Positions 34,855 through 45,149 of a stretch of 64,000 bases of DNA are shown piece by piece. The translations under genes were made by a program, and so were the position numbers. Numbering within the stretch: the stretch's first letter is position 1; each line of letters begins with the position of its first letter. This stretch comes from Isoetes taiwanensis (lineage: Eukaryota; Streptophyta; Lycopodiopsida; Isoetales; Isoetaceae). The stretch is taken from contig JAJEKV010000065.1 of assembly GCA_021234155.1 (NCBI GenBank), positions 4,397,594-4,461,593 on the forward strand. Reading direction: 5' to 3'. Below the pieces are notes generated by a model, which was not told the DNA's origin, searched no databases, and worked only from the letters and a program-made list of their open reading frames with translations.

Positions 34855-35364
34855 TGTGACCACCATATGGGTATTCATATCATACGAGCATTATACTCGT
34901 ATATGGTCGTCACATGAATGCAAAAAGGTAGTTGCACTGAGCAAGGTTTGAACTTGCAACCTTCTAGTTGGGAGTCGAGCACCTTTGCCAAGTGCACTAC
35001 CAATACTTATTAAAGACATTTCATTACGTCTATCTCATATGCAAGACCGTTCCCAGGAGGTCCTAAAACATTCTAGAACCTGCATGCATGCATGATACTT
35101 GGCGTGATCTCATCCATTGGAGTGGTGCGATCCTGACCGTCGGTCTAGATATATAAAGAGGCATCTCCTTCTTGTCGAACCATTCCAGTTCAATGCCAGT
35201 CTTGAGCCTTCTAGGCATTTGTCTCGTGTTCATGCTTGCCTTTGGGCTATTGTACTCTTGATTCCTGTTCATATATCAGATTCTTTGCCGATCTTGGCAT
35301 ATTTCTTCCGTATCTCTTGCGTATTTTCCACGTATTTCCCTTGTTTTTGCATAGGATCTTGACA
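34855..35364 (+). repeat. Gypsy 5' LTR (510 bp)
   Basis: It starts TGTGACC and ends TTGACA. It holds about 30 extra bases near 34,887-34,917 that the 3' LTR lacks. Part of this insert (TATATGGTCGTCA) is the reverse complement of the LTR's own beginning, so the first 60 bases can fold back. TATATAAAG near 35,150 is a probable TATA box. No clear tRNA primer site follows the LTR. Confidence 0.85.
34927..35001 (-). repeat. tRNA-like sequence inside the gypsy 5' LTR
   Basis: Read on the minus strand, 75 bases begin GGTAGTGCACTTGGC and end CAACTACC. The two ends pair over six bases as in an acceptor stem. A T-arm is intact: stem GCAAG/CTTGC around the 7-base loop TTCAAAC. The anticodon stem is imperfect. 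The matching block in the 3' LTR has the same length. It is probably a tRNA-derived relic carried by the LTR, not a working tRNA gene. Confidence 0.6.
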
Positions 35365-35446
35365 GTTCGAACTGGAATCCCTTACCGGTTCTTGCCTGCT
35401 CTGATCCTAAGGATTTATTTACACATCTTGGGCAGTTCTTGTCTCT

Positions 35447-36340
35447 ATGGAGGAGGTTTCATCTTTATTCCAGCAAGTCCAACAACTTGTTCAAGTATGC
35501 CAGCAGTTGCAGTTGGATAACAAGGAGCTCCGAGAATGGATAGCTTCTCATGAGTCAACCTCTAGCTCCGGGAGGTCATTGGAGCCTAAGATTAGCCTGC
35601 CAGAAAAATTCGATGGCACTAGATCCAAGCTCCAAGGTTTTTTTGAATCAGATTCGGCTTGTTATTCGGCTCCACCCTCACAGGTATATTACAGATCAGG
35701 AACAGGTCGGATTAGTTGGCTCTCTTCTTTCTGGGTCAGCCTTGAGTTGGTTCGCCTCCCTACTAGAGAAAGGGGCTCCCGAGTTGCAAAATTTTGCTGC
35801 ATTTACTGCTGAACTTGAGGCGTGTTTTGGAGACACTGATCGGCAACGCACAACAGTAACCAAGCTTGGCAACCTAGGGCAAGATTCTCGTCCAGCTTCA
35901 GTTTATGCTTTTGAGTTTCGACAGATTGCCATAGACACAGCCTGGGAAGATGAGGCTCTTCGGGACTGTTTTCGGAGAGGGCTCCGCGAGGATATAAAGG
36001 ATATGTTGCTGACTATGGAGGAGTGGATGAAGCTATAAAGTTTGCGGTTCGTTGTGATAACCGTCTTTTTGAGCCCAGGCAAGAAAGACGAAATCAGCAT
36101 GTTTCTTTACTTCCTCAAGCTCCAGCGACCACAACAGTTTTTGCACTGCCCACGTCCCCGAAATCAATTGGCCCAGTGCCGATACAAATTGATGGTGTGG
36201 TTCGAGGGCCCTTGTCTGCAGCTGAGAAGCAACGTCGAAGAGAGGCTAATCTCTGCCTCTATTATGGAGGGGTTGGCCATATTGCTTGTGAATGTCCTGT
36301 TAAACGATCAAACCGTTCGAGTCCCACCCGAGTAGTAGGA
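35447..36340 (+). pseudogene. Gypsy gag, frameshifted
   Basis: The ATG at 35447 starts MEEVSSLFQQVQQLVQ, a helical N-terminus. Gag capsid sequence follows in shifted frames (PKISLPEKFDGT, then GSALSWFASLLEKGAPEL and ALRDCFRRGLREDIKD). The zinc knuckle near 36,254 reads CLYYGGVGHIACEC; the second zinc-binding cysteine is a tyrosine, so metal binding is doubtful. The product normally forms particles. Confidence 0.8.
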
Positions 36341-38016
36341 GTCTCTCGACGGCTGCCTGACACTCCTCCAACTCCTCCCACATATGACGAAGGTTTTATT
36401 CCCTCGGACAAGGTCAGTAAAGAATTTTTTATCTCTATTTCATTGGAGTCAGAGGTTGGGAGGATAGAGGCGTTGGCGCAACTTGATTGTGGTGCGAACG
36501 CCTGCTTCATGGATAGTATGTTCGCTACTAAGCATGCCATTCCTAGAAGCAGGGTCGAGCATCCTAGCTCTGTTATGTGATTGATGAGCGTGAGATCTCT
36601 TCAGGCGCAGTCACAAAATGTACTGCACCTCTTCATGTTTTGTTCGAGGGAGCTTCTTGTAGCATTTCCTTCAATCTCATCGCTAGTCCACATGCACTAA
36701 TAGTCTTGGGTCTGCCCTGGCTCGAGCTACATAACCCACAGATTGATTGGCGTATTAGACCTTTCAATTTGTTGTTCGAACTCTAGTTCAGCTACAGTTC
36801 AGGCCTCTGCACCAATATCTACTTCAGCACATACAGTATCATGGGCTCCTGGTTCTGTCCTTGCTACTCCTGTTTCTGCTCCACGTCCCGATTCCGCTCT
36901 TCTCTCTGCTCTAGGTTATGTCTCAGATTCTGACCATGTTCCAGATGATGTCCCAGCTCTAGTTCTTGTTCCAGTTCCTGCTCCAGTTCCTATTCCAGTT
37001 GCGCCTTCTGCTCCCGTTCCTGCTCTTACTCATGTTCTTGCTCCTGCTTCTGTAGAGGCTCCTTCGCGCCCTCAGCTCCGTATCTCGAAGATCTCTCTTC
37101 GCAAGTTTATCAGATCTGGTAGGCAAGATCCTAGTTCAACATTTGCAATCCAAGTTCATCCTTCAACTAGCTCTGCTTCAGAAATGTCTGCTCCTGTCCT
37201 TCCTGATAAGTACAAGGATTTTGACGATGTTTTTGATTCAATAAGCTTCTGGAGCATCGTCCCTATGACTGCCTCATTGATCTTCAGCCAGGGACAATTC
37301 ACCATTTGGCTATGGCTTATCGCCAACAGAATTGGAGACTTTGCGGACCTATAACGAGGAGAATCTTGCAACTGGGTTTATTCGACACTCTCAGTCACCC
37401 GCAGAAACTGCCATCTTCTTTGTTTCCAAGAAAGAAAGATAGTTCTTTGCAGTTAGTTATGGATTATTGCGGCTCAACAAGATCATGTACGTAATCGGTA
37501 TCCTCTCCCTCTAATTCCAGAGTTACTTGAGCGGCTATAAGGTGCACAATGCTTTACGAAAATCGATCTTCGAGGTGCCTATCATCTTATCTGGATCAGG
37601 AAAGGTGATGAGTGGAAGACAGCCTTCCGAACTCGGTATGGTCATTTTTGAGTATACCATCATGCCTTTTGGATCTCTTTGTTATCATCTATCTGGATGA
37701 TATTCTGGTTTATTCGAAGACTTTGGAGGAGCATGAAGAACATGTCCAGAAGATCCTTCAGAAGCTACGGGAACATGGACTAGTGCCAGTTCGAGCAGGA
37801 CAATGTCGAGTTTCTTGGCTATCGCATCACACCTCAGGGTGTTGCCATGGATGTAGAGAAGGTCAGCACAGTTCTTGATTGGGAAACACCTTCCTCGGAT
37901 AAAGATGTACAATGCTTCTTGAGGTTTGCCAATTTTATCACTGTTTCATCAAGGACTATTTGGAGATCATCTTGCCTTTGACACGTCTCACCAGGAAGGA
38001 TGTTCCCTTTGAGTAG
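36341..38016 (+). pseudogene. Gypsy protease and reverse transcriptase, broken
   Basis: The protease active-site motif near 36,482 is LDCGAN where the family has LD(S/T)GA. LGLPWLELHNPQIDW follows, as in chromoviruses. A proline/valine-rich linker (about 36,940-37,060, repeats of PVPAPVP type) separates it from the reverse transcriptase. Recognisable are the KVFD-type start near 37,215, [11 protein letters not shown]-like sequence in shifted frames near 37,555, and [20 protein letters not shown] (YLDD at 37690-37701). Many frame changes and stops are present. The frame ends at the inserted block. Confidence 0.8.
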
Positions 38017-39982
38017 TGTCATCTGCCAAATTGAGGCAAAAATCTACAAAAAGCATATTAATAAGAATATAGCTCGGGGAATCATGCTAGCTTAGCGAAG
38101 AAAGCTAAGCAAATATGGAAAGAGAAAGCAAGTAGCCTGAGAGATGTGCTACAAGAAGAATTACCCATGAGAAAAATATGGGAAGGAATGATATGGCAAC
38201 AGGGTTGTTGTGAGAAGAGCCCCATAGAAGAAAAATACCTATGGTGGTAAAATGGAGATAACGTGGCAAAATAAAGGCCTCAAATAAAAAGGGGTCAAGT
38301 CACGAGAATTAAAGGGACAAATTCCTTGGAAAAATCATGGAAGTTATAGTGCTTATGGGAGAAGAGAGGGATTGTCGTGGGCCAAATTGGGCCAGGCAAG
38401 AATAAGAGGAAAGAAATACAAAAGAAAGAGCTGACGAATCAGGTTACAAGGGATGCAAGGGAGCAATGATGAGGGAAAATTTGGGAAAAGACATTGGGTT
38501 AAGTCATGGAATTCCGAAGGGAATAAGTGCTTGAAGGAAGCCCGGGAATTGAAGTTATGGCCGGTGACAACAATGGGCTACAAGTAATAAACATTGAATG
38601 AAGAAACTTTGGGAAGCATATGCATAAAGGGGCAAGTTGAAGAAAACCAAAGGAACAAGATTTGTTAACAAATGTTAACAAAGGGCAACAAACGTGGATG
38701 AACCAGAAGGGGCGCGACCTGAGGGCGGGCCGATTTGGCCGAGTCTATTAAGGCAGGAAGGGATGTGTTCCCAGAACAGAAGTAGGGAAAAGCAAGATCT
38801 GGAGCAAATCGGGTCTATGAACCCTGGCATCAGCAAAAAAATCACAGAATTTTAGAAGAATCGGTTGGAATCATCTTGAATTGACCATGGCAGAATCTAG
38901 AAGGGTAAATCTAGAGGTCGGATCTGAGAAAGGAATCGGGCTGAACTTGGCAACAGGAATTCCGGAGTCTACAGATTATTCGGCCAGAGTTGCTGGAGCG
39001 GCCTATTCTTGCTTGAAAAAACTGATATGGGGCATGGCATTGCCAAGAACTACCGGCTTCAAAGGATCAGGCCAGATTTGACCAATATCAGGCCATGGCC
39101 ATGCAAGAAATTATATCAGAAGGCCGTCGGGGATTGATTGAGAAGAAAAGTGGGTCTGTATTAGGTTGAGAAAAGATCTGAAGGCTGTCGAGATTTGAAG
39201 ATTTGGCAGCAACAACAGTAAAGAAGGATTTGAAAACCACAGCCATCTGTGTAGAATTCGATCTCAGAGACAGAAGGCCGATCTTCTGCTACAGAACGTA
39301 AAACAGAGAAGGAAGATATTACAGAAAAGAAGGGATACAGGGAATCGAAAAGGAAACAGGACCCATTGAAATTGAATTGTTTAGACTTTGCAATCATGGG
39401 AAGGTTGCAAAAACCCCCCTTTCGGGAAGTAACCTACGAAGGCCAGCTCATTATGTGTAATCAGGGAGAAGACGGAGCCGCGAGAGTGGGAAGAATTTAA
39501 CAGATGCATGGTTATACTAACCCACCCAACCACCACTTACTCAGAGCTTATAAGCTCATACCCTAATCGAAAGCGCCCTGTGGCCAAGAGATCCTGGCCG
39601 GCAGGTTGTGGGCCAAGGAAATGCTATGGGGAGGGTACCTCGACCCATGCCTCTCAAGAAGAATGCGACGTAGGAGAAATGATGACATGGCATGTCCAGT
39701 TGGCAAATTTGATGACATGGCGATCCAGTGATGCAGTAGGTGCCACGAGGGCGATCCACCTAGGTGGCAAATACGAAATTCAAAGGGTATGCACAATTGA
39801 AGGGGTGCGATGATGTGGCAGTGATGTGGCTATGATGTGGCAGGGGCTATAAATATGTAACCACGGTTGGGGTTTTTCCAACCATAACCATATGCAATAA
39901 AGTTGGATTCTTCGTTCTAGTTTCCTTGGGTGTTCTCTTTCACAGCGCTACACTTCTCTGGGGTCGCGAGCTAGGGTCGACA
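38017..39982 (+). mobile_element. Insert of about 2 kb in the gypsy pol, probably a solo LTR
   Basis: The block separates the connection between reverse transcriptase and RNase H of the host element. It starts TGTCATCTG and ends GGGTCGACA, the TG...CA form of an LTR. Near its end it has a TATA box (GGCTATAAATATG, about 39,845) and AATAAAG (about 39,896), the promoter and poly(A) arrangement expected of an LTR. GATGTGGCA-type repeats lie just upstream. It has no coding domain. A perfect target duplication is not visible (AGTAG against AGACA), so the exact ends are uncertain. Confidence 0.55.
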
Positions 39983-40930
39983 AGACAATTGAAGCAGAAT
40001 CAGCATTCATCACTTTGAAGCATGCTTTTATAGCAGCACCTATTCTTGCGCACCGGATCCTGTGTGTCTCTATATTCTTGAAGCGGATGCATCGAATTTT
40101 GCTCTGGCAGCATCTTGTCGCAAGAGGGGGATGATCATGAGCTGCACCCGATCACCTATCATTCTCGAAAGTTCTAGGCTACAGAAATCAACTATCCTAT
40201 TTACGATAAGGAGCTTTTGGCAATTGTTGACTCTTTTCAGGAGTGGCGACGATTTCTTGAAGGTTCTCCTCATGAGGTGACTGTGTATACCTGGAACATG
40301 CATCCTCGGTGGTCTTTCATTGCTCCTGGATATGACTCAGTCAATCCAAGTACCGAGGACAGGCTCGAGAAGCTCCGATTGCTCCAGGATGACCTTTAGC
40401 ACCATCTACTCCAGGCTCAAGCACGTTAGCGTTATCATGCAAATCAGCACCGCTAGGATGCTCCTCAATTTGCAGTTGGTGATCTTGTTTGGCTTTTGCA
40501 TCGGGATTTGCCAACAGCTCACCCTTATAACACTACCGGCTCTTAGGTCCCTATCGGATCATTGAACGAGTTGGTGATACTGCTTTCCGTCTGGAGCTTC
40601 TGCCATCAGTTCGACTTCACCCAGTGTTCCATGTGTCTTTGTTGGAACCCTATATGGCGAATCCATTTCTAGATCGAGTACCTCCACCTCCACCACCAGT
40701 CGAGATGGATGATCATAAGGAATTTGAAGTCCGAGAAATTTTGGACTCCAAGTATCTACGACGTCGTCTTTATTATTTGGTCGATTGGGAAGGCTACTCA
40801 CCAAGTGATAGAACCTGGGAGCCTGCTGCAAATCTGACTAACGCTCCTGATAAAGTTGCGGAGTTTCACCGGATAAGCCAAGTTTGAGTACTCCAGCTCC
40901 AAGGACTCGTCGCCGTCATAGGAGGGGGAT
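39983..40930 (+). pseudogene. Gypsy RNase H and chromodomain, broken
   Basis: RNase H sequence resumes with FITLKHAFIAAPILAH and YILEADASNFAL. It continues in shifted frames with [18 protein letters not shown] and VTVYT. The integrase core is absent; the text passes almost directly to the integrase C-terminus (HPVFHVSLLEPY). The chromodomain is at about 40,705-40,865 with EVREILDSKYLRRRLYYLV and DWEGYSPSDRTWEP, followed by a stop near 40,885. In chromoviruses this domain steers integration to heterochromatin. Confidence 0.85.
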
Positions 40931-40932
40931 GG

Positions 40933-41384
40933 TATGACGACCATATAGGTATTTGTATCATACGAATGCAAAAGGGTAGTCGCACTGAGCAAGGTTTAAA
41001 CTCGCAACCTTCTAGTTGAGAGTCGAGCACCTTTGTCAAGTGCACTACCAATACTTATTAAAGACATTCCATCACGTCTTTCTTATATGCAAGGCTGTTC
41101 CCAGGAGGTCCTAGAACATTCTAGAACCTGCATGCATGCACGACACTTGGCATGATCCCATCCATTGGAGTGGCGTGATCCTGACCATCGGTCTAGATAT
41201 ATAAGGAGGCATCTCCTTCTTGTCGAACCATTTCTTCTCTGTCTCATGTTTTTGTTTGTCTTCGGGCCATTGTACTCTTGATTCCTGCTCATATATCATA
41301 TTCTTTGCCGATCTTGGCATATTTCTTCCGTATTTCTTGCATAATTTTCACGTATTTTCCTTGTTTTCGCGTAGGTTCTTGACA
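40933..41384 (+). repeat. Gypsy 3' LTR (452 bp)
   Basis: It lies after a purine-rich tract (GGAGGGGGATGG) and ends TTGACA, directly followed by CTAAA. The first base pair reads TA instead of TG. The minus-strand tRNA-like block recurs at 40975-41049 with the same 75-base length. TATATAAGG near 41,198 is the probable TATA box. Confidence 0.85.
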
Positions 41385-41470
41385 CTAAAAGTCAAATTTT
41401 TAATATTATATTCATCCAAAAGGTTCTACATACATTTATTACAATTTCTATACAAAATTTCAAGCTTCTA

Positions 41471-42555
41471 GAGCTTGTCCTTCCTAATTCTCTAGGCCAG
41501 GTTGAGATCCTTGGGCATCACTGTGACCCTCTTCGCATAGATGGCGCATAAATTGCCCTCCTCAAAAAGTTGCACGAGCTCGACGTCGGCTGCCTCTTGG
41601 AGAGATCGGACTGTCAGGGGTCCCGAAGTCTTGCATTATTCCCTGGAGGAGCCATTCAAACGGCGCCTTCCGGATCAGGAGATTAGTGCACTGTTGAAAG
41701 TGCCTAATCTCCCAAAAGACCCTCGCTTGTCTAGAATTGGGTCCATGGTGGACCCTCTTTGGAGCTTCGGGCCGAGGTGGAGGTGGCTTTGGCTAATTCT
41801 TGGGTCTGCCTTGACGTACTTACAGACATTTTGCTTATAGTACCAATCGTTGTAGCACGTCCATCTCCGTAAGTAGTCCTAGTACGCCTGCTTGAGCTTG
41901 AACTCCCTCTCCCCCACCTTCTGCTTCTTGACCACCTTTGGTGGCTTGTGCCACTTTGGATAAGGTGGTCGGGCATTGGAGTTTGAGGTTTCTCCAACTT
42001 TCCCTTCGAGCTCCTCTTCCTCCTGCTCCACTTTTTCGTTGACCTCCTCCATGTCTTCTTGCTCCTCATCGGTCGCCTCCCGACGAGGTTCTTCGATATG
42101 CATGGTGCCTCTTGGTCAGTCCTAATCCCTCTTGGACCTTTTCTCCTCGCTTCTTGCTCCATCTCCCTCTTCTTCATGGCTGCTCTGTTTTCTGGCCACT
42201 CCGTCACCTCCTTCCCCTTCTTCTTACTGGGGCCTACCTGCTCTTGTTGGTGTTCCCCCTCCTCCTGCTGCCCTTGTTGCTGTTGCTGCTGCTGCTGCTG
42301 CTGGCTCCCCGAGAGCGTGCCGTGGTCGACCATTTCGCCTGTCTGCTGCGTGCTCTCGGCCGAGCTACCGGGAGCCTGCTCAGGAGGTATGGAAGGTCTC
42401 GTTAGTGGAGCTGGATGTGTTGTGCTCCTCCTCGTCCTCCGCTCGGGCCTCAGGTGCTCTAGGATCTTTTTGCCGCTTCCTGCCGTTATCTCCGCCATAC
42501 TGGACCTCTGCCTAGGGCTTCTATACTTTCTCACTGTGCATTTGGTGCGAGCCAT
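41471..42555 (-). pseudogene. Histone H3-like gene with a long inserted tail, frameshifted
   Basis: The minus-strand frame starts at 42555 with MARTKCTVRKYRSPRQ. This keeps the H3 tail residues A1, R2, T3, K4, T6, R8 and K9. About 200 codons of charged, disordered sequence follow, including a CAG-type run (about ten glutamines near 42,275-42,305) and many Lys/Arg/Glu blocks. The histone fold then appears in two other frames. [27 protein letters not shown] matches alpha-N and alpha-1 of H3. [20 protein letters not shown], then [15 protein letters not shown] matches alpha-2 and alpha-3, with a stop before RIRK. At least two frameshifts and one stop break it. An H3 variant with an enlarged tail, such as a CENH3-like protein, could be the ancestor; the family is not certain. 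The gypsy element lies directly after its 3' end. Confidence 0.75.
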
Positions 42556-43120
42556 GTCTTACGGTCAAAGAAATGGATTAGCTTAAGTTGGGGATCGAGA
42601 GAGAGAGGTTTAGGATGATTTAGGGAGAGTGGGACCCCAAAATGATAGTTAAAAAGGAAAGATACTCTCTCGTTAGCGAATATTCCTTTACCATTATTAG
42701 CCATCCTTATTTATGGTTAGACCCTTATTATTATATCTATCTATCTACTCTATATATCTGATCTATATATGTTCTTATGTTTCGCGCTTATCCGACCGTC
42801 CGTTCGAGATCCGACGGCTCAGGTGGGTTTGGGACGTATCCTACGGCCCAGATGGCCTGGGAGTTTACATATAATATGTGTACTGCGGTCCTACGGTCCA
42901 GATTGATCTGATCCTGACCGTCGGTCCAAGATCCGACGGCTCACGTGGCTTGGGGACACATCCTACGGTCCACGTGGCTTTGGGAATTATATGTAATAGA
43001 TCCTATGGCTCATATTGCTTTTATATGGTGAGATCTTGATCGTTGATCGAGTCTAAGATCCTAAGGCTCATATTGAATGCTCGTTCCTTAAGGAAAGGCT
43101 TTTAAAATTTTTTATATTAT

Positions 43121-43190
43121 TGGGGGGATTCGAACCCTGGTCCTCAACCTCCCAAACCCCCCAATCTAACCACTAGACCAAACATTAATT
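43121..43190 (-). repeat. tRNA-derived head (SINE-like), tandem copy 1
   Basis: On the minus strand the block starts TGGTCTAGTGGTTAGA, a tRNA D-arm with A box. It ends GGGTTCGAATCCCC, a T-arm with B box. The anticodon arm is not convincing, so it is a tRNA relic. Confidence 0.6.
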
Positions 43191-43283
43191 CTATGAAAAA
43201 TTTATATTTCAAATATACTTAAGGGTAATGTTGTAATTAAGATAAAATAGACTATAATATTCTAGGATGTTTTGTTCAAAATG

Positions 43284-43321
43284 TTCCAGAAAGTTCTAAA
43301 ATGTTCTAGAAATTTCAAGAA
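43284..43321. promoter_or_regulatory. Heat-shock-element-like array, tandem copy 1
   Basis: Alternating TTC and GAA triplets at 5-base spacing, with one triplet changed to AAA. It matches position for position the longer array at 44503-44540. Regulatory function is inferred from the pattern only. Confidence 0.4.
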
Positions 43322-44160
43322 TGTAAAGGAATCCAAGAGAATTAAAGGAAATTTAAGGAAATCTCATAAATTGTAAGAGAATCTAGGAAAATATACAAGT
43401 CTAACGGAATCTCTTAAAATCTAATTGAATCTAAGGGAATCTTCATAATATCTAAGGGAATCTAAGAAAATCTTGATGAAATCTTAGAGTTTTTTTAAGA
43501 TTTTGCAATGAGCGACAATAGAATGTTCTAAAATGTTTCATAATAAAGGTGTACAATATAAATCTTGAAAAAAAAATATTCTAGATGCTCAGGGCAAGCG
43601 CCTCAATCTAAAAATAGAAAATGTTTTAAAAATATTGCACAGATCCAAAATAGATTATTTTAGAATGTTTTAAATGCTCATGGGTAAGCACCTCAATCAA
43701 AATAGAAAATTCTAAGAGAATCTAGGAGAATCTTAGTAGAATCGTTGGTTATCTAGAGCACTATAGGGCCTTACACCGTAAGAACATGCTAAAACTGGAA
43801 CAATGCGTTGTAGGACGTATTAATTTTCTTGTATTATATGTTCTTATGTTTGTCGCGCTTATCCGACCGTCCGTTCGAGATCCGACGGCTCACGTGGCTT
43901 TGGGACGTATCCTACGGCCTAGATGGCTTGGGAGTTTATATATAATCCGTATAGACGCGATCCTACGGGCCAGGTTGATCTGATCCTGACCGCCAGTCTG
44001 AGATCCTACGGCTCACGTTGCTTTAGATATATCCTACATGATCCTACGGTCCAGATTGATCATAATCCTTGGTCCAAGATCCTACGGCTCACATTGTATG
44101 CTCGGGCCTTGGTATCTTCAACAAATTTTAAGGAAAGGCTTTTAAAATTTTTTATATTAT

Positions 44161-44219
44161 TGGAGGGATTCAAACCCTAGTCATTAACCCCCCAACCCTC
44201 CATTCTAACCACTAGACCA
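44161..44219 (-). repeat. tRNA-derived head (SINE-like), tandem copy 2
   Basis: Same block as at 43121-43190, with more changes (GGGTTTGAATCCCT in the T-arm). It confirms that the tRNA relic predates the duplication. Confidence 0.55.
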
Positions 44220-44502
44220 AGCATTAGTTCTATGAATAATTTATGTTTCAAATATACTTAAGGGCAATGTTCTAATTAAGATAAAATAGAATATAACATT
44301 CTAGATAGTTCAATAATGGAGGTTCTAGAAAGTTCTAAAATCTTCTAGAATATAAGAGAATCTAGGGGGAATCTAAGAGAATTCTTCCAGAAAGTCCCAA
44401 ATTATTTTAATAAGTTCTAGAATGTAGGGGAATCTTCAGGAATGTAAAGAAATAGGGAAATACTTCCAGAAAGTTCTAGGATGTTTTGAAAGTTTCAGAA
44501 TG

Positions 44503-44540
44503 TTCCAGAAAGTTCTAGAATGTTCTAGAAATTTCTAGAA
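44503..44540. promoter_or_regulatory. Perfect heat-shock-element array (eight alternating units)
   Basis: The 38 bases consist of TTC and GAA alternating exactly every five bases, eight units with no mismatch. This is the nTTCnnGAAn binding pattern of heat-shock factors; three units usually suffice for one trimer. An imperfect extension reaches back to 44464. Such arrays drive heat-induced transcription in some plant retrotransposons. Here the array might also be a by-product of TTCTAGAA repeat expansion. Confidence 0.5.
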
Positions 44541-45149
44541 TGTAAGGGAATCCAGGAGAATTAAAGGGAATCTAAGGAAATCTCATAAATTGTAAGAGAA
44601 TCTAGGAAGATATTTACAAGTCTAAGGGAATGTCTTAAAATCTAGTTGAATCTAAGGGAATCTTCATAATATCTAAGGGAATCTAATAAAATCTTGATGA
44701 AATCTTAGAGTTTTTTTAAGATTTTACAAAGAGCCACAATAGAATGTTCTAAAATGTTTCATAATAAAGGTGTACAATATAAATCTTGAAAAAACAAATG
44801 TTCTAGATGCTCAGGGTAAGCGCCTCAGTCTAAAAATAGAAAGTGTTTTAGAAATGTTGCACAGGTCCAAAATAGATTATTTTGCAAGGTTCTAAATGCT
44901 CATGGGTAAGCACCTCAATCAAAATAGAAAATTCTAAGAGAATCTAGGGGAATCTTCATGAATGCTAAATATAGTACATAGAATGTTGAAGAATATAGAG
45001 GAATCACAAGAGAATCTCAATAGAATCGTTGGTTATCTAGAGCACGACAGGGCCTTGCACCGTAAGAACATGCTAAAATTGAAATAATGTGTCGTAGGAC
45101 GCATTAAATTTCTTGTATATATATATTTTTTAAAATTTGAATTCTTTTT

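Larger units (their letters stand above)
34855..41384 (+). mobile_element. Ty3/gypsy chromovirus, decayed
   Basis: The ends are fixed by a 5-bp target duplication, CTAAA (34850-34854 and 41385-41389). The LTRs are 34855-35364 and 40933-41384. The body has gag, protease, reverse transcriptase with YLDD, RNase H and a C-terminal chromodomain, all in broken frames. Most of the integrase core is missing. A foreign block of about 2 kb (38017-39982) splits reverse transcriptase from RNase H. The LTRs have diverged and differ by an indel of about 30 bases, so this insertion is much older than the copia one. Confidence 0.85.
42765..45120. repeat. Two long tandem copies (1.07 and 1.28 kb) of one repeat
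   Basis: Copy 1 (about 42,765-43,835) and copy 2 (about 43,836-45,120) share the same order: TATGTTCTTATGTTT...CGCGCTTATCCGACCG, CCTACGG/CCGACGG blocks, a minus-strand tRNA-like head, a TTCTAGAA-rich zone, and an end with GGTTATCTAGAGCAC and CCGTAAGAACATGC. Copy 2 is longer because the TTCTAGAA zone is expanded at about 44,330-44,560. No protein is encoded. Confidence 0.8.

Noticed and set aside
34927-35001. A functional tRNA gene
   Set aside because: The anticodon stem does not pair properly and the block is part of both LTRs, so it is reported as a tRNA-like relic.
35365-35385. Primer binding site of the gypsy element
   Set aside because: GTTCGAACTGGAATC after the LTR resembles part of a tRNA T-arm, not the 3' end of a known primer tRNA. 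Left unassigned.
38012-39987. Target duplication AGTAG/AGACA for the insert in the gypsy element
   Set aside because: Only the first two bases and one other agree. I do not claim it as a duplication.
42059-42586. Plus-strand frames of 97-175 codons rich in Ser, Leu and Cys
   Set aside because: They lie opposite the H3-like gene, and the cysteine, alanine and leucine runs come from the CAG-type repeat. The minus strand carries the recognisable protein.
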